Shown: positions 16,643 to 25,559, numbered from the stretch's first letter. The stretch: DNA of 64,000 nt from Bacillus_BD sp963765265 (GCA_963765265.1 CAVXVN010000013.1:51914-115913), one strand, 5' to 3'. The notes: generated from the sequence alone by a model not told the origin. Program-made: numbers and translations.

Positions 16643-17960
16643 ATGCAATTAGGAATGGAATTAAAACAAACACAGACATTAAAGGTTACATTGACAGCCT
16701 CAAATGCTCCAATCCATTAATATGTTACAATATTCATCATATGAATTAATGGAATTTATACAACAACAAACAGTAGAAAACCCTTTATTGGTCCTAAAGG
16801 AAAAATCCAGTCATGATTTTATCGTGGGTAAAGAAAGATCATCATTTAGTTCCTACAATAGGGAACAGGAATATGATCCTATTACACAATACTCTGATAC
16901 TCATGTATCACTAGAAAGGCATTTAATGGAACAAATCATGACCTTACCCGAAATTACCTCTAAGGAGATCAAAATTTTTAAATTTTTAATTGGGGATTTA
17001 AATCGATATGGATTTTTAGAAATAGAACCGGCCATGGCTGCAAAAATTATGTCTGTTTCATTGCAGGAAATGGAGAATGCCATTTCGATTTTGCAATCAC
17101 TTGATCCTGTTGGTGTTGGGGCAAGAAATATCAGGGAAAGTTTACTTATCCAAATGCGTGTGCAAACAGATTATAATCCACTTGCGTATGTGATGGTTGA
17201 AAAACATTTGGAGGATATTGCTGAAAAGAAATTTCGGAAAATTGCAAAAACATGTAATGTAACTTTACAGGAAGTTCAGGAGGCAACTGATTATATTAAG
17301 ACATTAAATCCACGGCCATGTAGCGAATTCAGACATGAGATGACACAATATATTGTTCCTGACGTTATGGTTGAAAAAGTAAATGGGGAATATATTATTA
17401 TCGTAAATGATCGAAACATGCCACAGCTTGATATTAATCCAGCTTATAAAAATAACGAAATGGATTCAAATGATGATTATGTTAAAAAGAAATTACAAGA
17501 TGCAACAATGTTAATGAATGGAATGGAGCAGAGAAAGTATACTCTTTATAAGGTCACACAAGTAATTTTAAAATTACAAGAGGACTTTTTTAACTATGGT
17601 GGGACAAAATTAAAACCTATGACTTTAAAGGATGTGTCCAAACAACTCGGTTTCCATGAGTCAACGATCAGCCGTGCGACAAGTAATAAATATATGCAAA
17701 CTCCGCACGGACTCTATCATATAAAAAACTTGTTTACGACTGGGATTAGAAATAATAATAGTGTTGAAGCGGAGTCGTCTAGTTCAATAAAAGAAAAAAT
17801 CAAAATGTTTATTGATAAGGAAGATAAAGAAAATCCAATATCAGATCAAATAATTGTCACATTATTACAAAAGGATGGAATTCAAATTTCCCGTCGTACG
17901 GTTGCGAAATATCGGGAAGAAGCAAGAATACCGGGATCTTCAAAAAGAAGAAGATATTAA
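16643..17960 (+). pseudogene. rpoN: RNA polymerase sigma-54 factor (RpoN/SigL), frameshift near N-terminus
   Basis: Alternative sigma factor that recognises -24/-12 promoters. The N-terminal activator-contacting region begins at ATG 16643 (MELKQTQTLKVTLT after a GGGTG site) and continues one frame over as PQMLQSINMLQYSSYELMEF, so one extra base lies near 16695. The rest is clean: the core-binding region, the HTH FHESTISRATSNKYM and the C-terminal RpoN box RRTVAKYREEARIP. If the frameshift is real, the remaining protein lacks most of region I and would not respond normally to activators. The gene lies beside one of three sigma-54 promoters, which is unusual for Bacillus and suggests a local regulon. 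Confidence 0.88.
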
Positions 17961-18019
17961 TAAGGAATCTTTCATGAGTTGAACCATTAATTCTAGGAGC
18001 AGTAATATCCAATACTGCT

Positions 18020-18053
18020 AACCGAACAGTCGCTGTTACTGTTCGGTTTTTTT
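18020..18053 (+). terminator. Rho-independent terminator after rpoN
   Basis: AACCGAACAGT pairs with ACTGTTCGGTT around a 7-base loop, followed by a T tract. Confidence 0.92.
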
Positions 18054-18427
18054 GTAGGTGTATTAGCTAAATCTGTCGTTTTTTGTCGATGGCCATATAT
18101 CCAACTAATTAAATCGACATAGGCATTCTTTTCTATAGACTAAAACATCTCATGCTTGAATGTACTGTTAACCTTTCCCTACTTGGCAGCCTTCAATTAA
18201 TTGTGCTAGTATCAATATCGGTACTGTATGGCATGTTTAAAAAGAACGATCTGGATAAATGAAGTCTAGCAGATTTGTAGAGAATGAATATGTTTTACGG
18301 TCTTAATGAAGAAGACCGTATTAAAAGTAAAAGGAACAACTCCACCCCATGAGTACGGGAAATTCCCTATCGATTGATATAGACTAAGATGAGTTATTGA
18401 TCTTGGATAGAACAAGGAAGAGGCGTT
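18054..18427. other. Intergenic region with a possible membrane-protein tail remnant
   Basis: No complete gene seen. Around 18179-18262 one plus-strand frame reads a hydrophobic helix (LLGSLQLIVLVSISVLYG) followed by MFKKNDLDK and a stop, which looks like the end of a lost membrane protein. No start or upstream homology was found. No clear promoter motif for the following gene. Confidence 0.3.
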
Positions 18428-19153
18428 ATGGTAACAATTATTATTCCAGTATTAAATGAAGAAAAGACAATCACCCAAACCTTACAGAATGTTAGCAGAC
18501 TAGTTGGTGAAAAGGAAATCATTGTTGTTGATGGCGGAAGCACGGATAAAACGGTTGAATTAGCGCGTACATATGCCCGTGTCATTCAAAGTGAAAAAGG
18601 AAGGGCTAAACAAATGAATGCGGGTGCTAAGGTCGCTAACGATAATGTTCTTTGGTTTATTCAATCAGACTCGGTGCATGAACCAAATAGCTTAGAAGAG
18701 ATTGAAAAAGCAATAGAGGAAGGGTATATAGGGGGATTTTTCCAACTTTATTTCTACGATTTAAAGACAAAAATGATGAAATTTATCGCAACTACTTCCA
18801 ATTGGAGAGCTCGTTATTTGAAGTTAATCTTTGGCGATCAAGGGATCTTTATGAGAAAAGATATTTTTGAAACCATTGGAGGATATAAGAGTATGGATCT
18901 GATGGAGGATTGGGATTTATCCCAACGAATTCATAAAGTAGGAAAAATGAAAAAAGTAAAAAGTAAAATTGGCACTTCAGCACGAAGATTTGAACAAGGC
19001 GGTCCTTTAAGGACTTTACTGAAACTGCATCGAATTAAAGAGTGTTATATTTGTTCGGGATATTTAGTAAAGTACGATATGAATGAGTATCATTATAGAG
19101 TTATAAGCAAGAAAAAACCTCCTTGTCTTCGTTTGACAATTTTAGGTGACTAA
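18428..19153 (+). CDS. Family 2 glycosyltransferase (TIGR04283-like)
   Basis: A GT-A fold glycosyltransferase of 241 residues. IIIPVLNEEKTI starts the protein, and the nucleotide-sugar region is VVDGGSTDKTVELA, with a metal-site-like QSDS motif. GDQGIFMRKDIFETIGGY and MEDWDLSQR follow. The pattern fits the TIGR04283 group of bacterial GT2 enzymes, some of which are linked to arsenosugar or phosphosugar synthesis; the substrate here is unknown. It stands alone between terminators, with site AAGGAAGAGG before the ATG. Confidence 0.82.
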   Translation: MVTIIIPVLNEEKTITQTLQNVSRLVGEKEIIVVDGGSTDKTVELARTYARVIQSEKGRAKQMNAGAKVANDNVLWFIQSDSVHEPNSLEEIEKAIEEGYIGGFFQLYFYDLKTKMMKFIATTSNWRARYLKLIFGDQGIFMRKDIFETIGGYKSMDLMEDWDLSQRIHKVGKMKKVKSKIGTSARRFEQGGPLRTLLKLHRIKECYICSGYLVKYDMNEYHYRVISKKKPPCLRLTILGD

Positions 19154-19309
19154 ATATAGTGCGATACTGTTAAAGATTGTACTTAACTAGTAGATTTGTT
19201 AAAGAAATTAAATTTACGCTCTTATTCATTCAGATGTATTGAATCTGTTTCTGGAAAGGGAAGATTACAATAAATGGATATCAATAAAATATATATTCCA
19301 AAGGCTATG

Positions 19310-19353
19310 AAACACTGATGAATCTTAAATATAAGATTTATCAGTGTTTTTTT
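19310..19353 (+). terminator. Rho-independent terminator after the glycosyltransferase
   Basis: AAACACTGAT pairs with ATCAGTGTTT, and AATCTTA pairs with TAAGATT inside; a T tract follows. The stretch from 19354 to 19629 holds no gene; it is AT-rich and must contain the promoter of the sulfur operon, which I could not fix. Confidence 0.9.
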
Positions 19354-19629
19354 ATTTATTAAATGAATAGCTATCAAAGTGAAATTTAAACTTTTTTCGC
19401 ATAAATCAAATGTTAATATTTTGTGAATGATGGTTGATATTCTATTGATTTTTAAAACCGAAGAACGTTGCTACAATGGGATTCTTAATATTGTTATTTA
19501 AAAAATAGATTCGTTTTAATTCTATTTATCGATAAAACAAATTTATATTAGAATAATATCTGGTTATACTTTAATAGTATAAGAAATACATAATTTAAAG
19601 AATTAGATTGGTTGAAGGGAATGAAAAAT

Positions 19630-19869
19630 ATGGGGCAGCAATATATACCAGTTATGACATATGATGCGGGTCCAACCGGTTGCGGTGAGTTAATCATGAA
19701 TTTGTTTCTAACCATGAAAAAGATGAATAGTGGAGAAATTATTGAGGTTATTTCTTATGATCCAGGTGCACGTGAGGATATTCCGGCGTGGTGTCGATTA
19801 CAAAACCATCAGCTATTGCAACGAGATGATGATGGAAACACTAGTCATTATTTTATTAAAAAAGGCTAA
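19630..19869 (+). CDS. TusA-like sulfurtransferase
   Basis: A 79-residue TusA/SirA-fold protein. Family landmarks are YDAGPTGCGELI at the position of the TusA persulfide motif (usually CPxP; here Cys18-Gly-Glu), then GEIIEVISYDPGAREDIPAWC with a second Cys55. TusA proteins carry a cysteine persulfide between partner enzymes. The altered first motif, with no CPxP, is seen again in the fusion protein at 20458, so it is a feature of this operon. The ATG at 19630 is nine bases from AAGGGA; the ATG at 19621 is too close. Confidence 0.8.
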   Translation: MGQQYIPVMTYDAGPTGCGELIMNLFLTMKKMNSGEIIEVISYDPGAREDIPAWCRLQNHQLLQRDDDGNTSHYFIKKG

Positions 19870-19913
19870 TTTAGCTTTTTACATATTAAAGGAATTATTA
19901 GGAGGAAATAAAA

Positions 19914-20276
19914 ATGGCAGGAAAATTTTTAGTAAGTTTAACAAATGCAAAAAACGATCCCGATAAAGCGACGGTTGGTTTTGTTGTGGCAAATGCAGCT
20001 GTTGCATCAGGTCAAGAAACAGTTATCTTTTTAAATGTTGAAGGAGCGTACCTAGCATCTAAAGGCTATGCAGATGATATACACGAAGAAGGATTTGCTC
20101 CATTAAAACAACTTATGGACCAATTTATCGAAGCTGGTGGAACTCTTTGGGTGTGCAGTCCATGTTTCAAAAAACGTAATTTAAGCGAAGAGGATTTAAT
20201 TGAAGGCGCTACTATTGTTGGTGGAGCCAAAGTTGTTGAATTTTTAAGTCAAGGCGCTGCTTCTATTACTTATTAA
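19914..20276 (+). CDS. DsrE family sulfur-carrier protein
   Basis: A DsrE/DsrF-fold protein of 120 residues: VSLTNAKNDPDKATVGFVVA, then TVIFLNVEGAYLA and a Cys81-Ser-Pro-Cys84 pair in WVCSPCFKKR. DsrE-like proteins relay persulfide sulfur with TusA. The gene begins 44 bases after the TusA-like gene behind AGGAGG. Two cysteines close together suggest a redox or persulfide site. Confidence 0.85.
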   Translation: MAGKFLVSLTNAKNDPDKATVGFVVANAAVASGQETVIFLNVEGAYLASKGYADDIHEEGFAPLKQLMDQFIEAGGTLWVCSPCFKKRNLSEEDLIEGATIVGGAKVVEFLSQGAASITY

Positions 20277-20336
20277 GAGAGTTCTTTTATGGATTCAATA
20301 AACCATTTAATTTTATTAGTATAATAATCTAGGCCA

Positions 20337-20366
20337 TTTACTCCCCTTTGTTAGAAGGGGAGTAAA
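20337..20366. terminator. Inverted repeat inside the sulfur operon
   Basis: TTTACTCCCCTT pairs exactly with AAGGGGAGTAAA around TGTTAG. The downstream side is A-rich on the plus strand, so as a terminator it would work on the minus strand. On the plus strand it may only attenuate or stabilise between the DsrE and fusion genes. Confidence 0.5.
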
Positions 20367-20457
20367 AAATCAACTAGTTAAGCCTCCGGACGCAAATTCG
20401 GTGGTCAAATTTGATTTTGGTAAGTGAAAAGTTTAACAATATGAAAAAGGTGATTTT

Positions 20458-21168
20458 ATGGAGAATCCAAAAGCAATTTGTGATGGTGGAGATTTAGATT
20501 GTGGTTCAGGTCTATTGTTAATCATCAAAAAGGCAATGGATCCCTTATTAGATGGTGAAATATTAGAAGTTCGCAGCCGTGAGCGGTCGGTTGTTGAGGA
20601 TTTACCGGCTTGGTGCAGAATGGTAGATCACGAGTTTCTTGGTTCAGAACCAGGGGACAATACGACTAGATATTTTATGCGAAAAGGTTCTCAACAGGAT
20701 TTAACAGATGAACTAGAAGCGGCGAAAGGGTATAAATGGAATGTTCGGGTTCAGGCTGAAAGCGCTTTAACTGCAAAAGTTCATTCTCGAAATCATACCT
20801 TTGTGGTTGGACAACCGGCTGATTTCAGTCCTAAAGTTGATGCTCCTAGTGCAATCGATTACTTACTTGGGGCTCTTGCTTCAGATTTGACGGTTGGCTT
20901 CAAGGCACAGGCGTCTAGAAGAAATATTGAAATTGACCAATTAGAAGTATCCTTAAAAGCTGGATTGGAAAATGTTTTATTTCATCTTGAATTGGAAGAT
21001 GAGGGCAGTCCGCGAATACAAGAGATTAAAGGCACCTTCTATGTTTCCTCGCCACAGTCGGAAGAACCCTTAGAAAAGCTGTGGGAAAATATGCTTGAAC
21101 GGTCCCCTATTTATCAAACGCTAAAACAAACGATTACAATCGATATACAATTTTCGATTGTATATTGA
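20458..21168 (+). CDS. TusA-OsmC fusion protein
   Basis: Two domains. Residues ~5-78 are TusA-like, with Cys15 (LDCGSG) and Cys53 (PAWCRM) in the same places as in the operon's separate TusA-like protein. Residues ~92-236 have the OsmC/Ohr fold (YKWNVRVQAES, PSAIDYLLGALASDLTVGF). OsmC peroxidatic and resolving cysteines normally occur in the central helix and in a later RCP motif; here the corresponding segments read LGALASDLTV and ERSPIYQTL, with no cysteine. The domain is therefore unlikely to be a peroxidase and may be a docking or ligand-binding module. Site AAAGGTGA precedes the ATG. Confidence 0.8.
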   Translation: MENPKAICDGGDLDCGSGLLLIIKKAMDPLLDGEILEVRSRERSVVEDLPAWCRMVDHEFLGSEPGDNTTRYFMRKGSQQDLTDELEAAKGYKWNVRVQAESALTAKVHSRNHTFVVGQPADFSPKVDAPSAIDYLLGALASDLTVGFKAQASRRNIEIDQLEVSLKAGLENVLFHLELEDEGSPRIQEIKGTFYVSSPQSEEPLEKLWENMLERSPIYQTLKQTITIDIQFSIVY

Positions 21169-21181
21169 GGAGGTTATTAAA

Positions 21182-22351
21182 ATGACGTTACCAACATTTC
21201 CTACGACTGTCATTGGCAGTTGGCCACGCTCGAAAGAAGTACAAAGAGCCATGCGTGATAAGCGTGCGGGTCGACTAAGTGAAGAAGAATTTCAAGTTGT
21301 TGCAAATCAGGCCGTTTTACAATGCTTGAAATGGCAAGAAGAAGCAGGCATCGATATTGTTTGCGATGGTGAACAGCGTCGAGATAATTATATATCCTTT
21401 GTAGCCGAACATTTGAATAATGTTCGTATGCTAAGTGTTTCTGAGTTACTGGATTACGTAGAAGATAAATCAAGTTTTGAAGAAATTTTAGGAACATTAG
21501 ATGTTCCCGCTTTTTCGATGTATAACCCTGCAGCGACTGGCAAGATTAGTCGCAAAAAACCTCTTGCATTAAATGATTTTTTATTTTTAAAACAACATAC
21601 GGACAAAGCGGTTAAGGTGACTTTACCTGGACCTTATCTGTTAACAAGATCGATGTGGGTAGAAGGACTATCGAGTGATGCTTATCCAACAAAAGAGGAT
21701 TTGTCTATAGATATTGTAAAAGTATTACGCGAAGAATTAGAGGATCTTATTGCAGCAGGAGTTGAATTTGTCCAATTTGATGAGCCTGTCTTAACAGAAG
21801 TAGTGTTCACGAAAAAGAATGCAAACCGAACCTTCATGTGCGGGGCACTAACTGCAAAAGCGGACGCAGAAGAAGAATTAGCATTTGCCTTAAGCTTAAT
21901 TAATAAAGTGACAGATGAAATGCTAGGTAGAGGAACAACCATTGGCGTTCATATTTGCCGCGGGAATTGGAGTACAGATGATGACATTTTGCTACGTGGT
22001 CCGTATTTTCCATTAATTCCTTATCTTGAAGGAGCAAATGTTGATCAATTGGCTCTTGAATATGCGACACCTCGAGCAGGTGAACTGGATGCCATTCGTA
22101 ACATTGGAGGCAAGTCACTCGGATTTGGGGTCATTAATCCTAGAACGGTTAATGTTGAATCTGTAGACGATATTGTTGCACGTGTAGAAGAAGTAAGAGC
22201 ATTCTTACCTGATGAAAAAATCTTATTAAATCCAGATTGTGGTTTTGGTACCTTTGCACAGCGTCCAATGAATAGTGATGAAATTGCATTTGAAAAATTA
22301 AAAGTTATGGTAGAAGCCGCAAAAAAACTTCGAGAAATGGTAAGAATTTGA
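21182..22351 (+). CDS. MetE C-domain-like (cobalamin-independent) methyltransferase
   Basis: A 389-residue protein with the catalytic barrel of methionine synthase MetE and no long N-terminal half, like YxjG/YxjH. TVIGSWPRSKEV starts it. Zinc ligands are complete: His257-x-Cys259 (HICRGNW), Glu293 (LEYAT) and Cys353 (NPDCGFG). Such enzymes transfer a methyl group to a zinc-bound thiol. In this operon the acceptor or donor may be a small thiol handled by the TusA/DsrE/OsmC proteins rather than homocysteine; this is inference. The start at 21182 follows GAGGAGG; the frame's earlier start overlaps the fusion gene. Confidence 0.85.
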   Translation: MTLPTFPTTVIGSWPRSKEVQRAMRDKRAGRLSEEEFQVVANQAVLQCLKWQEEAGIDIVCDGEQRRDNYISFVAEHLNNVRMLSVSELLDYVEDKSSFEEILGTLDVPAFSMYNPAATGKISRKKPLALNDFLFLKQHTDKAVKVTLPGPYLLTRSMWVEGLSSDAYPTKEDLSIDIVKVLREELEDLIAAGVEFVQFDEPVLTEVVFTKKNANRTFMCGALTAKADAEEELAFALSLINKVTDEMLGRGTTIGVHICRGNWSTDDDILLRGPYFPLIPYLEGANVDQLALEYATPRAGELDAIRNIGGKSLGFGVINPRTVNVESVDDIVARVEEVRAFLPDEKILLNPDCGFGTFAQRPMNSDEIAFEKLKVMVEAAKKLREMVRI

Positions 22352-22373
22352 TTGATTATGGAGGAATGAAAAA

Positions 22374-22832
22374 ATGGGACAACAAATAACAGTAAAAATA
22401 CAAGGAATTGGAAATGGAATGAGAACAGATTCAGTGGCAGGTAAGCATAAAATTGCCATTGATGAACCAGTTGCAATGGGCGGACAAGATTCTGCCATTG
22501 ATCCGCTTTCAACCTTTTTAGCATCACTTATTGGCTGTGAAAACGTAATGGCACAAATCATTGCGAAAGAAATGAATTTTGACCTTCAAGGAATCTCATT
22601 TGAAGTGGAAGGTGATCTTGATACGAGTGGTTTAATGGGGAATTTAGAAGTAAAACCATATTTCCAAAAAGTTATGATTAAAGCGGTTGTTGAAACTTCT
22701 GAGACACAAGACAGAATAAATGAAATGCAAGCTGCCGTTGATTTACGATGTCCGGTCTTTAGAACCATTAAAGATGCTGGAATTCCTGTTGAAAATCAAT
22801 GGGTAAAAGCAACTGAAAAAGTAACTGCTTAA
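22374..22832 (+). CDS. OsmC family protein
   Basis: An OsmC/Ohr-fold protein of 152 residues with both reactive cysteines: Cys55 in ASLIGCENVM and Cys126 in LRCPVFRTI. The family reduces organic hydroperoxides or acts on thiols. Contrast with the OsmC domain of the fusion gene, which has lost both. It is the last gene of the operon, 22 bases after the methyltransferase gene, with site GGAGG. Confidence 0.88.
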   Translation: MGQQITVKIQGIGNGMRTDSVAGKHKIAIDEPVAMGGQDSAIDPLSTFLASLIGCENVMAQIIAKEMNFDLQGISFEVEGDLDTSGLMGNLEVKPYFQKVMIKAVVETSETQDRINEMQAAVDLRCPVFRTIKDAGIPVENQWVKATEKVTA

Positions 22833-22923
22833 ATGTGATTAAGCCGGATCTTGATGGTTATCAATAGGGGTCCGGTACTTTACGTTGAGTAATTCATTTA
22901 TAGTATATTTTAGTAATAGATTG

Positions 22924-22949
22924 AGGCCTTCCTAGTAATATTAAGGCCT
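22924..22949 (+). terminator. Weak hairpin after the sulfur operon
   Basis: AGGCCTT pairs with AAGGCCT around a 12-base loop, followed by ATTTGTCGATTTTA. A smaller CCGGA/TCCGG hairpin lies just upstream (about 22845-22878). Likely transcription end of the operon. Confidence 0.5.
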
Positions 22950-23008
22950 ATTTGTCGATTTTACTGTTTTAAGTTTAAAAAATGAATAGAGCCTGAGGTG
23001 CAGAAGAA

Positions 23009-23342
23009 ATGAATCATTTAGAGAAACACTTTCAATTCTTTAGAAAAAATATTATTGGAAATGAACAATTTTTTCACACGCCTTATGGTAAGAAAAAAAT
23101 TCTTTCCGCAGACTGGGCAGCTAGCGGAAGGCTATACATGCCAATCGAAGAAAAAATACTTGATCAATTTGGTCCATATGTTGCAAATACCCATACAGAA
23201 ACGAATATCACCGGTAAAAGTATGACGTGGGCTTATCGTGAAGCCAAGAATATCATAAAAAAACATGTACACGCGAATGAAAACGATATTCTTCTCTTTG
23301 AAGGATCAGGAATGACTGGGGCAATTTATCAGCAAGGGAACG
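23009..23342 (+). pseudogene. Class V aminotransferase, 5' fragment
   Basis: The first ~111 residues of a class V aminotransferase/cysteine desulfurase-like enzyme are present (DWAASGRLYMPIEEKI, then NTHTETNITGKSMTWAYREA and LLFEGSGMTGAI). The PLP-binding lysine region and the whole C-terminal half are missing. At about 23340 the sequence switches to the interior of a dihydrolipoyl acyltransferase gene in another frame. This looks like a large deletion that joined two genes. Confidence 0.8.
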
Positions 23343-24233
23343 GAATGGAGATCGTATTTTTATTACACCATTAGCTAGAAAAATGGTAAGAGAACATCAA
23401 TTGGATATTGAGACAATTGAAGGAACAGGCGGAAATGGACGCATTACGAAATGGGATATCGAGCGTGCGTTACAAGAGGGAACGGCTGCAGCGAGGGTCG
23501 AATGTCAAGTAGAGACACAGCCGGCTCCATCTGTTAACGATGAATCGATTGGTGCTGGTCTTCGTCCGATGAGAAGAGCAATTGCGCGAAATATGCGTAA
23601 AAGCTTAGGTCAAACCGCACAATTAACCTTACATCGAAAAGTCAATGCGGATGCCTTAATCAATTTTCAAAAGGTACTGAGAAAGCAAGCTGAGTCAGCA
23701 GAATTGGATGTTAAGCTGACAATCACCGTATTGGTGGCACGTGCAACGGTTCTCGCGTTACAAGAGCTGAAGAAAATGGATTCTCACTATGCGGACGGCA
23801 AATTAACCGAATTTGATGAGGTCCACGTATTGCCACTTCCTTAGACGACGGCTTAGTCGTCCCGGTTGTCAAGGATGCTCATCAAAAAACAATCGGCACA
23901 CTTGCGAAAGAAATCAAGGACGTCTCTACAAAAGCAGGAAACGGTGAAGCCAATGAAGATTTACTAACAGTCTCCACATTTACCATCACCAACCTTGGGG
24001 CAAGCGGCATTGAATACTTTACACCAATTTTAAACACACCTGAAACAGGAATCCTAGGCATAGGTGCGTTCCAAGAGGAATTAGCGTTAGACGAACAAGG
24101 TCAAATCAAATCTATTAAAAAAGTCCCACTCAGCATCACCTTCGACCACCAAATCATCGACGGCGCCACAGCAGCAGAACTCCTAAGTGTATTAACCAAA
24201 TATTTAGAAACACCATACTTGCTCGTACTCTAG
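23343..24233 (+). pseudogene. Dihydrolipoamide acyltransferase (E2), 5'-truncated and frameshifted
   Basis: Remains of an E2 component of a 2-oxoacid (acetoin/branched-chain/pyruvate-type) dehydrogenase complex. The lipoyl domain is gone. The peripheral subunit-binding domain (ITPLARKMVREH, EGTGGNGRITKWDIE) starts at about 23345, followed by the catalytic domain (MRRAIARNMRKSL). A break at about 23829 replaces the expected VHVGIATS by four missing bases, and the rest continues in another frame to TITNLGASGIEYFTPIL and the catalytic SITFDHQIIDGATAA. E1 and E3 genes are absent. Not functional. Confidence 0.85.
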
Positions 24234-24243
24234 CGAAAAAAAG

Positions 24244-24290
24244 GCGACTAGGCACCATCCAAATAATGGATGGTGCCTAGTCGCTTTTTT
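24244..24290 (+). terminator. Rho-independent terminator after the E2 remnant
   Basis: A perfect 17-bp stem (GCGACTAGGCACCATCC and its complement) with a 7-base loop and T6. Confidence 0.93.
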
Positions 24291-24372
24291 GTTCTTTTGA
24301 CTTGATTCTCGAAATTGAAACAGAAAAGACTATTCAACTATAGGTGTGTTAGTTGAATAAATTCGCATTACT

Positions 24373-24425
24373 CTTGTATTACAAGGTATACTGATTTATA
24401 CTGTGTATATACCTTGTAATACAAG
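24373..24425 (+). promoter_or_regulatory. Probable PadR operator (inverted repeat)
   Basis: CTTGTATTACAAGGTATA (24373-24390) recurs as its exact reverse complement at 24408-24425. Each half contains the dyad CTTGTA-T-TACAAG, so it is a double palindrome. It ends 24 bases before the padR-like start and probably covers its promoter (TATACT at about 24395). PadR regulators usually bind such dyads at their own promoters. Confidence 0.75.
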
Positions 24426-24448
24426 ATAATAAGAATGGTGGAAAACGA

Positions 24449-24778
24449 ATGTCGCAAACACAAATGATGAAGGGGATCTTAGATGGTTGTCTCTTGTCTA
24501 TTATCAAAGGGAAAGAGTGTTATGGATATGAGATGGCAGAGCGTTTAAGTGAGTATGGTTTTGGTACTATCAGTGAAGGAACCATTTATCCATTATTGCT
24601 GAGAATGCAACGTGAAGGACTAGTCACTTCTGTTCGTAGAGATTCGATAGCTGGTCCAAAGAGAAAATATTATTCATTAACTAATGAAGGGCAGCAGGAA
24701 CTAAACGATTTTCTAATTAGATGGAAACAACTTGAGAAAAGTGTAAACGCAGTTATCAAGAGAGAAATTAAAGAATGA
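24449..24778 (+). CDS. PadR family transcriptional regulator
   Basis: A 109-residue winged-helix repressor: GILDGCLLSIIKGKECYGYEMAERL, then the recognition region GTISEGTIYPLLLRMQREGLV and YYSLTNEGQQEL. It is preceded by a double palindrome that fits autoregulation. Its stop overlaps the ribosome binding site of the next gene, a HAAS-type membrane protein, which is the typical PadR partner arrangement. Confidence 0.92.
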   Translation: MSQTQMMKGILDGCLLSIIKGKECYGYEMAERLSEYGFGTISEGTIYPLLLRMQREGLVTSVRRDSIAGPKRKYYSLTNEGQQELNDFLIRWKQLEKSVNAVIKREIKE

Positions 24779-24788
24779 GGTGAAGAGA

Positions 24789-25559
24789 GTGGAACAACTG
24801 CAACTGTCTGATAAGAGTAGGAAATTTATCGATGATTTAATACTATACTTGTTTTCGAGTGGAAAAAATGAACAAGAGATTAAAGATATAACTGAAGAAC
24901 TTGAGGTTCATCTATATGAAGCAGAATTAAATGGTAAATCAATTGATCGAATTATTGGAGTTTCGCCAAAGGAATATATGATGAGTATTTCGACCGAAAT
25001 GAAGACGGATTATAAAGCATGGGCAAAATATATTTCACTCATTATTATCGGTGCAATGTCATTTTCTGTGCTTGGAGATCTTCTACAAGGTACATTAAGA
25101 TATAGTTTATTAAAAATTATAGGAACGCTTGTATATAGTATTATCTTCTTTGTAGGTGTGTTTACCGCATTTCGCTATATGGCTAGCAATCAAGTTTCTA
25201 AAATTAAAGAGTTTTTAATTTTATTGTTACCTATTTTTATTAGTACACTCTTTTTCGGGGGCATAATAATTACGGATTCAATTTATAATACACCCATAGT
25301 TGACTTTGGTATTTTAGGAAGTATAATAATCGGATTACTTTTTCTTGGTTTTGTAGTTTTATTTTCAATTTGGGCAAAAACGGCTATTCTGCCTGTCATT
25401 TTAATTGCACTTCACCTACCAACAATATTATTATCACTTACTTCTTTCAATGAAGGAACACAGTTAATTATAGGCTTCGTGATAACGTATTTATTGATTG
25501 GTTTATATTTACTTTATGTAGTGAAAAAAGAAAAAAGGAAAATTAAGATAATAGAATAG
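24789..25559 (+). CDS. HAAS domain integral membrane protein
   Basis: A 256-residue protein. The N-terminal ~75 residues resemble the HAAS (helical, antitoxin-like) segment found next to PadR genes (FIDDLILYLFSSGKNEQEIKDI). The remainder has about six hydrophobic helices and a basic end (KKEKRKIK). GTG 24789 is chosen because GAGGTG lies six bases upstream; the frame can also be read from 24780. Function is unknown; likely co-transcribed with and perhaps controlled by PadR. Confidence 0.72.
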   Translation: MEQLQLSDKSRKFIDDLILYLFSSGKNEQEIKDITEELEVHLYEAELNGKSIDRIIGVSPKEYMMSISTEMKTDYKAWAKYISLIIIGAMSFSVLGDLLQGTLRYSLLKIIGTLVYSIIFFVGVFTAFRYMASNQVSKIKEFLILLLPIFISTLFFGGIIITDSIYNTPIVDFGILGSIIIGLLFLGFVVLFSIWAKTAILPVILIALHLPTILLSLTSFNEGTQLIIGFVITYLLIGLYLLYVVKKEKRKIKIIE

